NCBI GenBank assembly: GCA_007859835.1
Contig: SJPJ01000001.1
Coordinates: 5,787,992-5,851,991, forward strand
Direction: 5' to 3'
Source: Novipirellula herctigrandis
GTDB lineage: Bacteria; Planctomycetota; Planctomycetia; Pirellulales; Pirellulaceae
DNA length: 64,000 bases
Part shown: positions 1-9,637 of the stretch, in pieces
Numbering within the stretch: position 1 is the stretch's first letter
How the letters are laid out: the number at the start of each line of letters is the position of its first letter
The notes under the pieces: generated by a model
Database searches by the model: none
What the model was told of the DNA's origin: nothing
Seen by the model: only the letters and a program-made list of their open reading frames with translations
Made by a program: the position numbers and the translations under genes

Positions 1-1
1 G

Positions 2-586
2 TTCAGTGGCAGCGCACAAACTGCTGCCGGCGGTTGGGGCTATGTCTCGGCTCGCGAAGGAAATGACTTCGACGAGGGCTCAACCACGATCACGCAGGTC
101 CAAGGGCTTCGCGGTTGTCGTAATGCGGGAATCCCCGTTAGCGGTGAAGTCATTGAACGAGCAAAACAATATATTTACGAGTGTAAAAACCCTGATGGTG
201 GAATCAGTTACAGCAGTCGCCAGAAGGGAAGTAGCAGGCCAGCGATCACTGCGGCAGCGCTCGCGGCGCTCTACAACGCAGGCGACTACGACAGTACGCA
301 CGTTCCCGAGATGTTGGCTTATGCGAAAGAGTCATTGCACGATATCAGCGATTCGACTCGAGCGTTCGGCCATTGGCACTACACGTACTTGTATTACAGC
401 CAAGTCGTTTATCGCCAAGGTGACGAGCTTTGGGATGCATTTCGCAATCGGCTATACGATCGCATCGTTAGCGAACAGCGGCCTGATGGCTATTGGGAGG
501 GCCAAATTCATCCGGTCTACGTTACCGCATGCAACTTGATTATGCTGCAACTTGACCACGGTTATCTGCCGATCTATCAGAGATGA
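2..586 (+). CDS. Prenyltransferase/squalene-oxidase-repeat protein, C-terminal part
   Basis: The frame is open from the window edge to a TGA at 584-586, about 195 residues, and the start lies outside the window. The visible part carries repeats of the alpha-toroid type: GGWGYV near the start, then NPDGGISYS, then a final DGYWEG motif. These Gly-Trp/Tyr motifs are typical of squalene-hopene cyclase and prenyltransferase beta folds. Planctomycetes carry many such proteins of unknown role, so I do not call it a real cyclase. No DXDD catalytic motif is visible, but that part may lie upstream. It converges with the ABC exporter gene, 20 bp away. Confidence 0.75.
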   Translation, partial: FSGSAQTAAGGWGYVSAREGNDFDEGSTTITQVQGLRGCRNAGIPVSGEVIERAKQYIYECKNPDGGISYSSRQKGSSRPAITAAALAALYNAGDYDSTHVPEMLAYAKESLHDISDSTRAFGHWHYTYLYYSQVVYRQGDELWDAFRNRLYDRIVSEQRPDGYWEGQIHPVYVTACNLIMLQLDHGYLPIYQR

Positions 587-606
587 ACAAATCCGGTTAT
601 GAGCAC

Positions 607-2556
607 TTAACCAATCGTTCTCGGCATCGTTTCATGCATTTGCAGGTGAATCATGTCGTGGTAATGGCCACCTCGTGTGAGTAGTTCCTCGTGTGTCCCG
701 ACATCCGTGATGCGGCCATCTTCGAGGACCACGATCTTGTCGGCTCCCACAATCGTACTGAGCCGATGGGCGATCACGAAAGCAGTCCGATCCTTGAGCA
801 ACTCCGCCAAACTGTTTTGGATCAATCTTTCCGATTCGCTATCCAAATTGCTGGTCGCTTCATCGAGAATTAAAATTCGTGGGTCCGCAAGAATCGCACG
901 CGCGATTGCCAATCGTTGCCGCTGACCACCGGAAAGTTTGACACCGCGTTCACCAATGATCGAATCGTATCCGAGCGGTAACGTTTGAATGAACTCATCC
1001 GCCGCAGCGGCTTCGGCTGCCGCGACGATCTGATCGTCGGTCGCGTTACGCCTGGCATAAGCAATGTTGTCGCGAATTGTCCCGTCGAACATGAAGACGT
1101 CCTGTTCGACGATGCCGAGCAATTTTCGGTAACTACTGAGCTTAATGTCTTTCAAGTCTCGCCCATCAATTTGAATGCTGCCCGTGTTGGGATCGTAGAA
1201 CCGGGCGATCAAATTGGTCATCGTGGTTTTTCCAGCTCCGCTGCGTCCCACCAAGGCGACGGTTTCGCCTGCATTGACTTCCAAATCGATGTCATCAAGC
1301 ACAACCGTTTCGGAACCTGGATAAGAAAACGACACGCCTTGGATTGAGACTGACCCGGCGACTTTCGCCTTGTTCAATTCAATCGCGCCGGGGCGACTTG
1401 GCAGTTCCTCTTCAACATCGAGGACGTCGAGCACTCGGTCGAGCCCCGCCAAATTATTCTGAAAACTAACAGCACTGCCGGCTAGTGTCGCTAGCGGATC
1501 GAGTAACATTGTTAAGTAAACCAGAAACATCATCAAATCGCCAAGCGTTAATTGCTGATGAATGATTTGGTAGCCACCGTACAGAAGTAGGACCGTCGAA
1601 GCCAGCGGAATGATCACTTCCCAAATGGTCTCGATGATTCGCGTCCACCACCATGTGAAGAGTTGTTGGCGGACTAAGTAGCTTCCCTCGTGAACAAAAC
1701 GGGTCGATTCACTGCGGCTGCGCGCGAACGTACGGACGACACGAATCCCGCCGAACGTCTCGGTCGCTCCTGCATCAATGTGTTGTCGCTGGCTTCGAAT
1801 GTCTTTGTAGAGCGGTCGAATTCGATTGATCCACGTGCGGTGTGTGACCCACACGACGGGCATGAGTAGTAACCCACCGACCATCAACCGCCAATCCACC
1901 AACATCAGAATAACGAGGCTGCCAACGAATTGGACGATCGCACGCCACGGATTGTAGATCATGCTAAAAATCAGATCTGCGATGCCACCTGCGTCTTCCC
2001 GAATCAAGCTGGCCACGCCACCGCTTTTCATGTCGTAGACATTTTGTAGCGGAAGATGAACCGCATGCTCGAAAACTCGCCGGCGGATACTGACTTGACT
2101 TTGGTTAACCGCTTTCGTGGCAAGCCAACGACTGCTTAGGCTCACTGCCGTTCCCAAAATCGTAACAAGGGTAACGATCAAGGCGATTGCCAACAGTAAC
2201 GAAAAGGGATCCGTCGGCAAGCCGAAGCCAATCAACGCATCCGGCAACGGTTTGGGGGGATCGGTCAACGCAGAATCGATCGCCAGTTTTGTCCCAAAGG
2301 GAGGAATGAGCCGCAGTCCAATGCCGATCGTGAGCAGGGAAATGGCGGTCATGATTTGACCACGGTGGTTAGCTGTTAGCCGAAAGAACTCGCGAAATAG
2401 TTCCCAAAAACCGCGTTCTCGTGTGCCAAGCTTTTTGGCACTCGGGCCCGATGAACCGTGAAACGAACGCGTATCTCGCGGCGCGGACCCTTTGTTTCTG
2501 GCGAGAACTTTTTGGCGGTAGGAACGAAAACGACGACGGCTTGGCTCAGTAGACAT
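607..2556 (-). CDS. ABC exporter, fused membrane and ATPase domains (MsbA/LmrA type)
   Basis: This 649-residue half-transporter would dimerise in the inner membrane and export a lipid, peptide or drug. A basic N-terminus of about 50 residues precedes a six-helix membrane domain (about 65-380). The nucleotide-binding domain follows: Walker A GRSGAGKTT at about 437-445, signature LSGGQ at about 541-545, Walker B ILILDEA at about 561-567, and an H-loop His near 597. All catalytic residues are present, so it should be active. The substrate cannot be read from the sequence. It stands alone, separated by about 160 bp from the ABC-2 permease genes on the same strand. Confidence 0.9.
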   Translation of the reverse strand: MSTEPSRRRFRSYRQKVLARNKGSAPRDTRSFHGSSGPSAKKLGTRERGFWELFREFFRLTANHRGQIMTAISLLTIGIGLRLIPPFGTKLAIDSALTDPPKPLPDALIGFGLPTDPFSLLLAIALIVTLVTILGTAVSLSSRWLATKAVNQSQVSIRRRVFEHAVHLPLQNVYDMKSGGVASLIREDAGGIADLIFSMIYNPWRAIVQFVGSLVILMLVDWRLMVGGLLLMPVVWVTHRTWINRIRPLYKDIRSQRQHIDAGATETFGGIRVVRTFARSRSESTRFVHEGSYLVRQQLFTWWWTRIIETIWEVIIPLASTVLLLYGGYQIIHQQLTLGDLMMFLVYLTMLLDPLATLAGSAVSFQNNLAGLDRVLDVLDVEEELPSRPGAIELNKAKVAGSVSIQGVSFSYPGSETVVLDDIDLEVNAGETVALVGRSGAGKTTMTNLIARFYDPNTGSIQIDGRDLKDIKLSSYRKLLGIVEQDVFMFDGTIRDNIAYARRNATDDQIVAAAEAAAADEFIQTLPLGYDSIIGERGVKLSGGQRQRLAIARAILADPRILILDEATSNLDSESERLIQNSLAELLKDRTAFVIAHRLSTIVGADKIVVLEDGRITDVGTHEELLTRGGHYHDMIHLQMHETMPRTIG

Positions 2557-2717
2557 ACCATAGTGGTAGTCACGAACAGCAAATTTGGCAACTGGGGAAT
2601 TTGCAACTGGCAGGCATGGTGCCGTTTCCTATCCGCCAACCTTCAATCGATAGTCCGGTAGAAGGCGGTCTTGCACAACGACACCGTGTTCAGCCGATAG
2701 AAACCGGCCCTACTCCA

Positions 2718-3614
2718 CTACGAACTAGCACTCCGGTAACTCAATAACGCGGTCTTAAATACCCATCGGCTTATCGCTAGGCTTAGAATCGTCGCCAACA
2801 ATGCCCATCCGACAAGCATCCATTCCCATCCTGTTCGCGGATCGATGGGGCGGGCGAGTAGTCGGGCTGGGATGTTTACCACTAATAGCACAGGAATGAT
2901 GAACGTGAAGAATCCGTACAGCGGCTTGCCCCATCCGCGATCGTAAATCTCCATCGGATAACGGCTGAAGTTGGTGATGTAGAACCAAAAGTTGTAGAGC
3001 GTTTGGTTTCGGCCCAGCCATATACTCGTCGCGCTAAGCGAGATCATCAAACTGTACATCATCAACACCCCGCAAACGAGAAAGACTATATACAAGCCGA
3101 CCGAAAAAAGCGACGGAATCATTGGGTCGACCGCGCGAGTCGCCAGTGAATGCAGGGCAAAGGTAAGGATGACTAATCCAGCGGCAAAGTTCGACAACGC
3201 ACTCCAATCGATTCGCCGAAATGAGACCAGGAACTGTGTATCGATCGGTTTTAAAAGAGCAAAATCGAGTCCGCCGGTGCGAATCATTTCACTGAATTCT
3301 TGCGCATTCGGCATAAAGAATGCCTGCACCATCGAGTTGATGAACCACGTCGTTGCCAGGAACACGAAGAACTTATCTCGATCCCAGCCCGAGTCTTCTC
3401 CAATCGTCCCTGTGTATTGGAAAATGATCAAGTAGAAACCGACATTCATCAGCGTCCAACCGATACTGCTAACGCATTGCAGGAAAAAGTTGACGCGAAA
3501 CGTCATGTCGCGGACCAGACTATTGCTGGCGAACGTCAAGAAAACCTTCGCATAGTTGGGACCAACCGGATGCGTTTCTTTGGTAATCGAATCTCCCGCA
3601 ATGGACTCGCTCAT
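2718..3614 (-). CDS. ABC-2 type permease (DUF990-like), second of a pair
   Basis: A 298-residue integral membrane protein with about six hydrophobic segments. It belongs to the paired ABC-2 permeases usually annotated as ABC-type uncharacterised transport system permease (COG3694-like). It begins 4 bp after the stop of the companion permease, so the two are cotranscribed and probably form a heterodimeric channel. Such pairs normally have a separate ATPase gene next to them, and none is present here. The only nearby ATPase is the complete exporter downstream, which has its own membrane domain. Substrate unknown. Confidence 0.8.
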   Translation of the reverse strand: MSESIAGDSITKETHPVGPNYAKVFLTFASNSLVRDMTFRVNFFLQCVSSIGWTLMNVGFYLIIFQYTGTIGEDSGWDRDKFFVFLATTWFINSMVQAFFMPNAQEFSEMIRTGGLDFALLKPIDTQFLVSFRRIDWSALSNFAAGLVILTFALHSLATRAVDPMIPSLFSVGLYIVFLVCGVLMMYSLMISLSATSIWLGRNQTLYNFWFYITNFSRYPMEIYDRGWGKPLYGFFTFIIPVLLVVNIPARLLARPIDPRTGWEWMLVGWALLATILSLAISRWVFKTALLSYRSASS

Positions 3615-3618
3615 TCAA

Positions 3619-4518
3619 TCAGCCCCCGTACCCGCTGTAGCGTTTGATCCCTTGCCCAAAGGCAAAACGGCAAACGACGATAAAAAATACTAACCAGGCT
3701 GCCTGAATTGCCATTTCCATCGGCAATTCATCATCCGGAATCTTGCCCAAGAAAACCGCCGCTGGAAAATAGGCCAAATACTTGAACGGTAAGAATTGAA
3801 CAAAGGTTCCAATCCCTTCGGGAAGAAGCGTAAGGGGAAACATATGGCCGGACAAAAAGAAACTAAACAACATGTAAATGAACAAAAGCGACGAGACTTC
3901 TAAGAACCAAAAGCCGATCATCCCGATCGCCGCTTCCAGGAAAAAACCGATCAGGAATCCCATCAACAGCGAAGCGAGGAATGCGAAGAACACAGGCGCG
4001 GAGGGCCACCCCATCACGAAGTAACCACGGCATAGAAAGAAGACCAACGCAAACGGCCCAACGGCCACAGCATAATAGGCAAGTTTGTGTGCAATTCGTG
4101 TGAGCAACAGAAAACCAATCAAATCAATCGGCTGAATCAGGTACCGCTTGATTTCGCCGTCACGGATTTGTTGGGCGATCCCCGACGCCAAGCCTGGCAT
4201 ACTCGAAAACGCGCGGGCGACCATCGTTAACAAGTAGTAGGCGACCATATCACGGAAACCGAAGCCACCAATCTGTGGCGCATCCGAGCCAGCGACAGAA
4301 CCGTCCTTTGCCTCAATCGCATCAAAGACGGCATACCAAAGAAAGATTTGTGTGATGATTGGCAAGAATCGCATCAAGGTGCCGAGCGCAAAATCGCCTC
4401 GGTAGACCAAACGTTCTTCTAACGCGGTTCGCAGGATGATCCACCACGTCGATAATCGCCACGACCACCCGGTGCGGTGGTGAGGTGTCGCTAGTGGTTC
4501 GGTGGAAGTAGAGGACAC
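3619..4518 (-). CDS. ABC-2 type permease (COG4587-like), first of a pair
   Basis: A 299-residue membrane protein with about six transmembrane segments, including [20 protein letters not shown] and the following helices. It is the promoter-proximal member of the two-permease operon and ends 4 bp before the next start. The cytoplasmic loop after the third helix ([18 protein letters not shown]) is typical of this family and likely contacts the ATPase. That ATPase gene would usually be the first gene of the operon, but upstream lies a divergent esterase. The energising subunit is presumably encoded elsewhere. Confidence 0.8.
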   Translation of the reverse strand: MSSTSTEPLATPHHRTGWSWRLSTWWIILRTALEERLVYRGDFALGTLMRFLPIITQIFLWYAVFDAIEAKDGSVAGSDAPQIGGFGFRDMVAYYLLTMVARAFSSMPGLASGIAQQIRDGEIKRYLIQPIDLIGFLLLTRIAHKLAYYAVAVGPFALVFFLCRGYFVMGWPSAPVFFAFLASLLMGFLIGFFLEAAIGMIGFWFLEVSSLLFIYMLFSFFLSGHMFPLTLLPEGIGTFVQFLPFKYLAYFPAAVFLGKIPDDELPMEMAIQAAWLVFFIVVCRFAFGQGIKRYSGYGG

Positions 4519-4768
4519 GGTCTCGTTCGGCTTAGAAAAAAAAGAAGTTGATGAGCGAATGCAGGAAATTTGTTTTACGTCACTGGGGGTTTACGTCACT
4601 GCGACTCGTCGCAGTTGCCCTTGATGGGGCGGGACCCCGGGTCGCCAAAACAGTATGACAATAGAAAAGCGACAAGATCCGAAGGACCGATTCCTCCTCA
4701 TCCTACCGGCCCGGTGATCCGCTACAATGCGGGCAATTCCTAGATCGTCGCCCTGTCGGAGAAAATTG

Positions 4769-5749
4769 ATGCCCCGCCCTGCCCTACCCCGCCCTGCTCT
4801 ACCCCGCCCTGCTCTACCCCGCTTGATCCTACCTCGTTTCTTCATGCCCTTCACAATATTCCTTGCCATGACTTTGGTTCAAGACGTTTCCGCTGAAAAA
4901 CCCGCTGACCGTACTGATTTGCTTTGGCCCGCAGGAGTTCCCGGAGCACGATTTACCGATCAAGGTGACGTTCCTCAATTGATCATCAAACTTGTTGAGT
5001 CGGATACGCCAACCTCCGCAATCGTGATTTTGCCTGGCGGTGGTTACGGCGGTCACGCCATGGGACACGAAGGACACGACATCGCCGATTGGTTTGCTTC
5101 GATGGGGATCAGTTCGGCGATTTGCACCTATCGCCTTCGAGGAGCAGGTAATGGTGGCGAAGGTTATGGTCACCCTGCCCCGATGCATGATGCCCAACGA
5201 GCGATACAGACACTGCGAAGCCGAGCAAGTGAACTGAATATCAACGCAAACGCAATCGGTGTGATCGGCTTTTCCGCTGGTGGGCATCTTGCGTCGACCG
5301 TTTCGACACATTTCGCACCCGTCAACGACCAATCGGACGATCCCATCGCTCGCGTTTCGTCACGGCCTGACTTTGCCATCTTGTGTTACGGTGTGCTGAC
5401 GATGGGAACGCCCTACACCCACCACGGCAGCCAACGCAATTTGTTAGGTGCCGAACCCGATCCGCGTCTAGTTTCGTCCCTTAATAACGCCACTCAAGTT
5501 ACGGGCGACACGCCACCGACGTTCCTGTTTCACACTGCGAAAGACCAAGCCGTTCCCGTCGAAAATAGTCTTCAGTACTACCGTTCGTGCGTTGAAGCAA
5601 GCGTGCCCGTGGAAATGCATTTGTTCAATGACGGCCGACACGGACTCGGTATGGCTGCAAATGTCCAAGGCGCATCACAATGGCCGGGGCTTTGCCGAAA
5701 TTGGTTGAAGGGTTTAGGTATGATTCATCAACAAAGTGTGCAACAGTAA
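4769..5749 (+). CDS. Secreted alpha/beta-hydrolase, acetyl-xylan-esterase/lipase-like
   Basis: A 326-residue hydrolase of the BD-FAE/acetylesterase group. It has an oxyanion motif PGGGYGGHAMGHEG, nucleophile elbow GFSAGG, an acid in AKDQAVPV and a histidine in DGRHGLG, giving a full Ser-Asp-His triad. The likely role is deacetylation or ester cleavage on polysaccharides outside the cytoplasm. I chose ATG 4769 because GGAG at 4758-4761 sits 7 nt upstream. The start at 4844, directly before the hydrophobic signal segment, has no such site. With this start the n-region of the signal peptide consists of PALPR repeats encoded by tandem 15-bp DNA repeats. Confidence 0.85.
   Translation: MPRPALPRPALPRPALPRLILPRFFMPFTIFLAMTLVQDVSAEKPADRTDLLWPAGVPGARFTDQGDVPQLIIKLVESDTPTSAIVILPGGGYGGHAMGHEGHDIADWFASMGISSAICTYRLRGAGNGGEGYGHPAPMHDAQRAIQTLRSRASELNINANAIGVIGFSAGGHLASTVSTHFAPVNDQSDDPIARVSSRPDFAILCYGVLTMGTPYTHHGSQRNLLGAEPDPRLVSSLNNATQVTGDTPPTFLFHTAKDQAVPVENSLQYYRSCVEASVPVEMHLFNDGRHGLGMAANVQGASQWPGLCRNWLKGLGMIHQQSVQQ
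4772..4831 (+). repeat. Tandem 15-bp repeat encoding PALPR units
   Basis: Three near-identical 15-bp units of the form CCCCGCCCTGCYCTA (4772-4786, 4787-4801, 4802-4816) and a degenerate fourth (4817-4831) lie at the start of the esterase frame. The period is a multiple of three, so copy-number changes would keep the frame. The encoded n-region is Pro/Arg-rich. Confidence 0.9.
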
Positions 5750-5830
5750 ACGCTAACTCATAGAATCAATTGCTGATCCAACCTTTTGGATCTTGTCACT
5801 TACCACTATTCATATTTCTGGAATGAATGC

Positions 5831-6451
5831 ATGATCATTTGGGGTTCGCGAGGTTTGACCTCGGTCGTCGAGTCGACGCAATTTCATTGTCCGCAATGCT
5901 CTGCAAACCGCAGTGGTAATCTGAAACAAGTTCGTAATTTTTTTACGCTTTACTTCATCCCGCTGATTCCACTGAATGTTGCTGGCCGATTCGTTGAATG
6001 CACCTCTTGCGGGGGCACCTTTGCGGAGGAAATTTTGTCGTACGATCCAGAAGTGGAGCAACAAGAAACCAATTCGCATTTGCTGCGAGTCATGGTGATG
6101 GCTGCACTCGCCGATGGCCAAATGGACGATGCGGAACGAGGCGAGATTCAGAAACAGTACATGGAATTAACGGGGCTTCCGATTCCTGCGGCAACGCTTG
6201 AACAAGAAACCGAACTGGCTCACCAATCCAAGGCCGATCTGAATTCTTATGTCGGTAAGATCGCGGGTGACATGTCGCCTCATGGTAAAGCACTGGTCGT
6301 GAAATTGGCATTTCACACCATGTCTGCTGGCGGTGATCTTCAGCCGGGGCATCAGGCTCAATTGGCAAAATTGTCGACGACGCTTGGTATTCCCCAAGAT
6401 CAATATGTCGAGTTGATCAACCATCTTAGCGAACCGGATCCGGACGCGTGA
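5831..6451 (+). CDS. Zinc-ribbon and TerB-like domain protein
   Basis: About 206 residues from ATG 5831; an in-frame ATG at 5786 is also possible. The N-terminus has a zinc ribbon with two cysteine pairs, CPQC and CTSCGG, separated by a hydrophobic stretch (NFFTLYFIPLIPLN). The C-terminal half is helical. A conserved-looking LADGQMDDAERGEI segment resembles TerB/DjlA-type domains, which are small acidic helical modules linked to membrane or metal stress. Function is unknown. Its stop overlaps the GTG start of the next gene by 4 bp (GTGA), so the two are translationally coupled. Confidence 0.7.
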   Translation: MIIWGSRGLTSVVESTQFHCPQCSANRSGNLKQVRNFFTLYFIPLIPLNVAGRFVECTSCGGTFAEEILSYDPEVEQQETNSHLLRVMVMAALADGQMDDAERGEIQKQYMELTGLPIPAATLEQETELAHQSKADLNSYVGKIAGDMSPHGKALVVKLAFHTMSAGGDLQPGHQAQLAKLSTTLGIPQDQYVELINHLSEPDPDA

Positions 6452-7032
6452 AGACGCTCGCGTGGTTGTCGTTGCATCTGATTCACGGCTTGATACTCAC
6501 TTTGCCAACCATGGTGTTGGCACCGTCAAGTGCGATCGATTGGCGCTATATCTGGTTTATGATTGGTGTTTTGATTGCGGCGATTTTGGAAAGCAGTTCC
6601 CAGCACATTCAATTCGATTTATTGGAAGTGAAGATCCATGATCCCTTAGCAATGAGAGTTGCCTCGTTTGTTGGCTTGCTGCTGCTACTGGGCTTTTGGG
6701 CGGCCCAAATCGAGCGTCTCTTCGGAGACAGCCCGGATTTCTGGATGAGTCTTCTTGGTGCAGCTGGTTTGGCAATTGGCATTGCGTTAAGAATCGTGGC
6801 TATTCGTACTTTGGGTAAAAGCTTTGTTAGCGATATTCAAGCTTACAACACGGTCGTTCGGACTGGTATCTACAAATGGTTTCGGCATCCATCTGAAATC
6901 GGACTTTTGCTGATATCTATCGGTGCGGCGCTGCTACTGGGATCACCGCACACTGCAATCCTGGGTGCTTTGCTATTGACGCCCATCTCCCTTTGGCGGA
7001 TGCGCCGCGAGGACTTGACGCTTGCGTCTTAA
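6448..7032 (+). CDS. Membrane methyltransferase, isoprenylcysteine-carboxyl-methyltransferase-like
   Basis: A 194-residue membrane protein starting at GTG 6448 inside the stop of the previous gene. It has five or so hydrophobic segments. The C-terminus has the family signature GIYKWFRHPSEIGLLL, which in ICMT/PEMT enzymes holds S-adenosylmethionine and is followed by a short basic tail (SLWRMRRED). The expected Glu-Glu after the last helix is replaced by RREDL. The methyl acceptor (lipid or small molecule) cannot be inferred. Coupled to the zinc-ribbon/TerB gene. Confidence 0.7.
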   Translation: MKTLAWLSLHLIHGLILTLPTMVLAPSSAIDWRYIWFMIGVLIAAILESSSQHIQFDLLEVKIHDPLAMRVASFVGLLLLLGFWAAQIERLFGDSPDFWMSLLGAAGLAIGIALRIVAIRTLGKSFVSDIQAYNTVVRTGIYKWFRHPSEIGLLLISIGAALLLGSPHTAILGALLLTPISLWRMRREDLTLAS

Positions 7033-7207
7033 GTTATGACGACAATGGAAAGATTTTTTTGTAGTGCCGCTTGACGGGACGCTAACATCTCGATGTCCAA
7101 AGAAAACATCCTGCTAGCCGGCAGCAGATTTGTTTGCGGGGCCTCGCGTAGGTTTGTACGTTTGAATGTTTTTACACAACTGTCACCAAATCGTAGGAAA
7201 ATCGAAG

Positions 7208-7714
7208 ATGAAAAGTTTGTTTAGTTTGTTCGCCGGCTTCGCCATCGCGTTGGTCGCTCCGGCCATGTGTGTTGCTGAAGAAGCAGTGAAGACCGAAGAG
7301 AAATCGATCGTCGAAGTTGCCGTAGGTAACGAAGCGTTTAGTACGCTCGTTGCCGCTGTGAAAGCAGCTGGTTTGGTCGATACCCTTAGCGGCAGAGGAC
7401 CTTTTACCGTGCTTGCACCGACAAACGAAGCCTTTGAAAAGTTGCCCAAGGGTACCGTTGAAAATCTGCTGAAGCCAGAGAACAAAGGGAAGCTTGTTGC
7501 GATCCTCACGTACCATGTCATTCCTGCAAAGGCGATGGCTGCGGATGTTGCAAAAATGGACGAAGCAAAAACCGTGCAAGGCGGAATGGTGAACATCACC
7601 GTTGACAGCGAGGGCGTGAAAGTGAACAAAGCGAAAGTCGTGAAGACGGACATTGTCTGCAAAAACGGCGTCGTACACGTGATTGATAGCGTCTTACTTC
7701 CACCAGAGAAATAA
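7208..7714 (+). CDS. Secreted fasciclin (FAS1) domain protein
   Basis: A 168-residue protein with a signal peptide ([19 protein letters not shown], cleavage near VAEEA) and one FAS1 domain. The family motifs are [17 protein letters not shown] (H1 region) and the YHVIPAK...VIDSVLLPP box (H2) near the end. FAS1 proteins are cell-surface or periplasmic adhesion modules. ATG 7208 is preferred over 7166 because AGGAAAA lies 8-14 nt upstream and the signal peptide begins exactly there. A strong intrinsic terminator follows 27 bp after the stop, so it is probably monocistronic. Confidence 0.88.
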   Translation: MKSLFSLFAGFAIALVAPAMCVAEEAVKTEEKSIVEVAVGNEAFSTLVAAVKAAGLVDTLSGRGPFTVLAPTNEAFEKLPKGTVENLLKPENKGKLVAILTYHVIPAKAMAADVAKMDEAKTVQGGMVNITVDSEGVKVNKAKVVKTDIVCKNGVVHVIDSVLLPPEK

Positions 7715-7741
7715 TCATCGCTTCAATGCTCAGTCACATCC

Positions 7742-7777
7742 AATCCTGTTTTCGCGAAAGCGGAAGCAGGATTTTTT
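7742..7777 (+). terminator. Intrinsic terminator after the fasciclin gene
   Basis: A 14-bp stem (7742-7755 with 7760-7773, including two or three G-U pairs) closed by a GAAA tetraloop. It ends in a run of six T at 7772-7777. It lies 27 bp after the stop codon and just before the convergent sugar-porter gene. Confidence 0.85.
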
Positions 7778-7812
7778 GCGGTTTGCCTTAAGTAGGTCTA
7801 TGGTTAGCAAGC

Positions 7813-9396
7813 TTAACCAGCGGCATCCCTCACTCCTAGTTGTTCTTGTAATTGTTCCAGGGGAACGCCTTTCGTTTCGGGAACCATGAAGATGACCCAA
7901 ATCAGTTCAAGTACCATCATGAAACAGAAAAAACCGAATACATAACCAGGAGCAAAATACGTGACCATCCAAGGGAAGACGAGAGTCAAGAGTGCGGCGA
8001 AAATCCAATGAGTGAAACTGCCTAGCGATTGTCCCGCTGCACGATACTTGTTCGGGAAAATCTCCGAAATCAGAACCCAAATGACCGCTCCTTGGCCGAC
8101 CGCGTGGGCGGCGATAAAACCGAAGATACACAACAGTACGATCATGCCCGCTGGGCTTGATGCAGCTGAAGCGTTTGCGACCGCTTTCTTAGCAATCAAC
8201 TTCAAGACGCTCGGCGATGAATCCTGGGGAACGGTGAAGGCTTCGCCGCGATAGTCGGACGAGAACGAGTCCGCAAACCCTTGTCTTGCCTTTGACAAAT
8301 CTTCGTTGTACGTCTCTGGTTCCTGCGATTGTTCCATTTTTTCGACAACTCCAACCACCTCAATGGCGCTTGAAGCGACTTTGAACTCGGGCGCATTGGC
8401 AAAGAACGTGTAGGAACACAACCCCAGCGATACGATGTAGCCGATTGCCCCAATGAACAACAATGTCTTTCGTCCCAAGCGATCAATTAAGTACAAGCCC
8501 ACAAACGTGAAGACCAGATTGGTAACACCAATCCCGACCGACTGCAGGAGTGCCGCTTGTTGATCGAGCCCCGTCAAACCGAAGATTCGAGGTGCGAAGT
8601 ATAGGATCGCGTTGATCCCCGACAATTGGTTAAAAAACGCGACTAAAAAGGCCAGCATGATCGGTATTCGTAATTTCGAGGACCAAAAACCATGTGTGAC
8701 TTTTTCACTTGCTTCCCCTGCAGCCGTAATTTCGTTCGCAAGCCTCGTTATTTCTTCTTCTGACGCGTCCGTGTTTATCTTCCGAAGGACATCGAGTCCT
8801 GCTTCTCGTTCTCCTTTGCTGCTGATCAACCATCGCGGACTTTCGGGGAGCGTTAGGCAGAGCACCGAGTACAAAACGGCGGGAAACGCTTCCACACCCA
8901 TCATCCATCTCCATGCGTTTTCGCCAACCTTGCCCAGTAATGCGTTTGATAAAAACGCAACCAAGATGCCCAACACGATGTTGAACTGAAACATTCCAGC
9001 CAAACGCCCGCGGAGTCCGGGTGGTGAAATTTCGGAAATGTATAGAGGTGCCGCTACCGTGGAGATGCCTACGCCCAACCCGCCGATGAACCGTGCGATC
9101 ATGAACGAATAAACATCCGTCGCAAGTGCCGACCAGACCGCCGAGATGACGTAAAGAATACCGATCCACAACAGCGTCTTGGTCCGACCGAATTTGTCCG
9201 TCGGCCATCCGCCAATCAGAGATCCGATGACGGTACCCCATAGTGCCATGCTCAATGCCAAACCGTGCTCGGCACTGCTTAGTTCCCAAAGTGACTGGAT
9301 TGGTTTCTCAGCACCGGAAATAACCACCGTATCGAAACCGAATAGAAATCCAGCCAATGCGGATGTAAGCGACCAGAAAAAAAGACGTTGGTTCAC
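7813..9396 (-). CDS. Sugar porter family MFS transporter
   Basis: A 527-residue, 12-helix sugar:proton symporter-like protein of the inner membrane. Family signatures are present: GRTKTL after helix 2, PESPRWL before the central loop, DRLGRKTLL after helix 8 and PETKG at the C-terminus. The usual length is about 450-480 residues. The excess is a loop of roughly 70 residues between the ninth and tenth helices (from about FFANAPEF to KKAVANASAASS), predicted to face the periplasm. The gene is single, convergent with the fasciclin gene and divergent from glpK. The substrate is probably a hexose or pentose, not shown by sequence. Confidence 0.9.
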   Translation of the reverse strand: MNQRLFFWSLTSALAGFLFGFDTVVISGAEKPIQSLWELSSAEHGLALSMALWGTVIGSLIGGWPTDKFGRTKTLLWIGILYVISAVWSALATDVYSFMIARFIGGLGVGISTVAAPLYISEISPPGLRGRLAGMFQFNIVLGILVAFLSNALLGKVGENAWRWMMGVEAFPAVLYSVLCLTLPESPRWLISSKGEREAGLDVLRKINTDASEEEITRLANEITAAGEASEKVTHGFWSSKLRIPIMLAFLVAFFNQLSGINAILYFAPRIFGLTGLDQQAALLQSVGIGVTNLVFTFVGLYLIDRLGRKTLLFIGAIGYIVSLGLCSYTFFANAPEFKVASSAIEVVGVVEKMEQSQEPETYNEDLSKARQGFADSFSSDYRGEAFTVPQDSSPSVLKLIAKKAVANASAASSPAGMIVLLCIFGFIAAHAVGQGAVIWVLISEIFPNKYRAAGQSLGSFTHWIFAALLTLVFPWMVTYFAPGYVFGFFCFMMVLELIWVIFMVPETKGVPLEQLQEQLGVRDAAG

Positions 9397-9637
9397 GGCA
9401 AACAGACTTAGTGAAGGCGTTGGAGGGGATAGCAGACGGATCGATGCATAGGATATCAGAAATTGGGAACGTCATGCTGCGTGAGGCACGGTCTGGCGTG
9501 ATCGAGCATCGATATCGGCATGTTCCTATTCAACGACGCCGCCGAGAATGTCGAAAATAGTTGCCTAGTGGTATGCAATCTGCGACGATGAACCACTACC
9601 GATCCAATCTGTTGCCAATCAACACAGAGGGTTTCCG

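Noticed and set aside
4591..4869. Minus-strand frame rich in Arg-Gly repeats
   Set aside because: It is the reverse of the PALPR-coding repeat of the esterase and has no start-site or family support.
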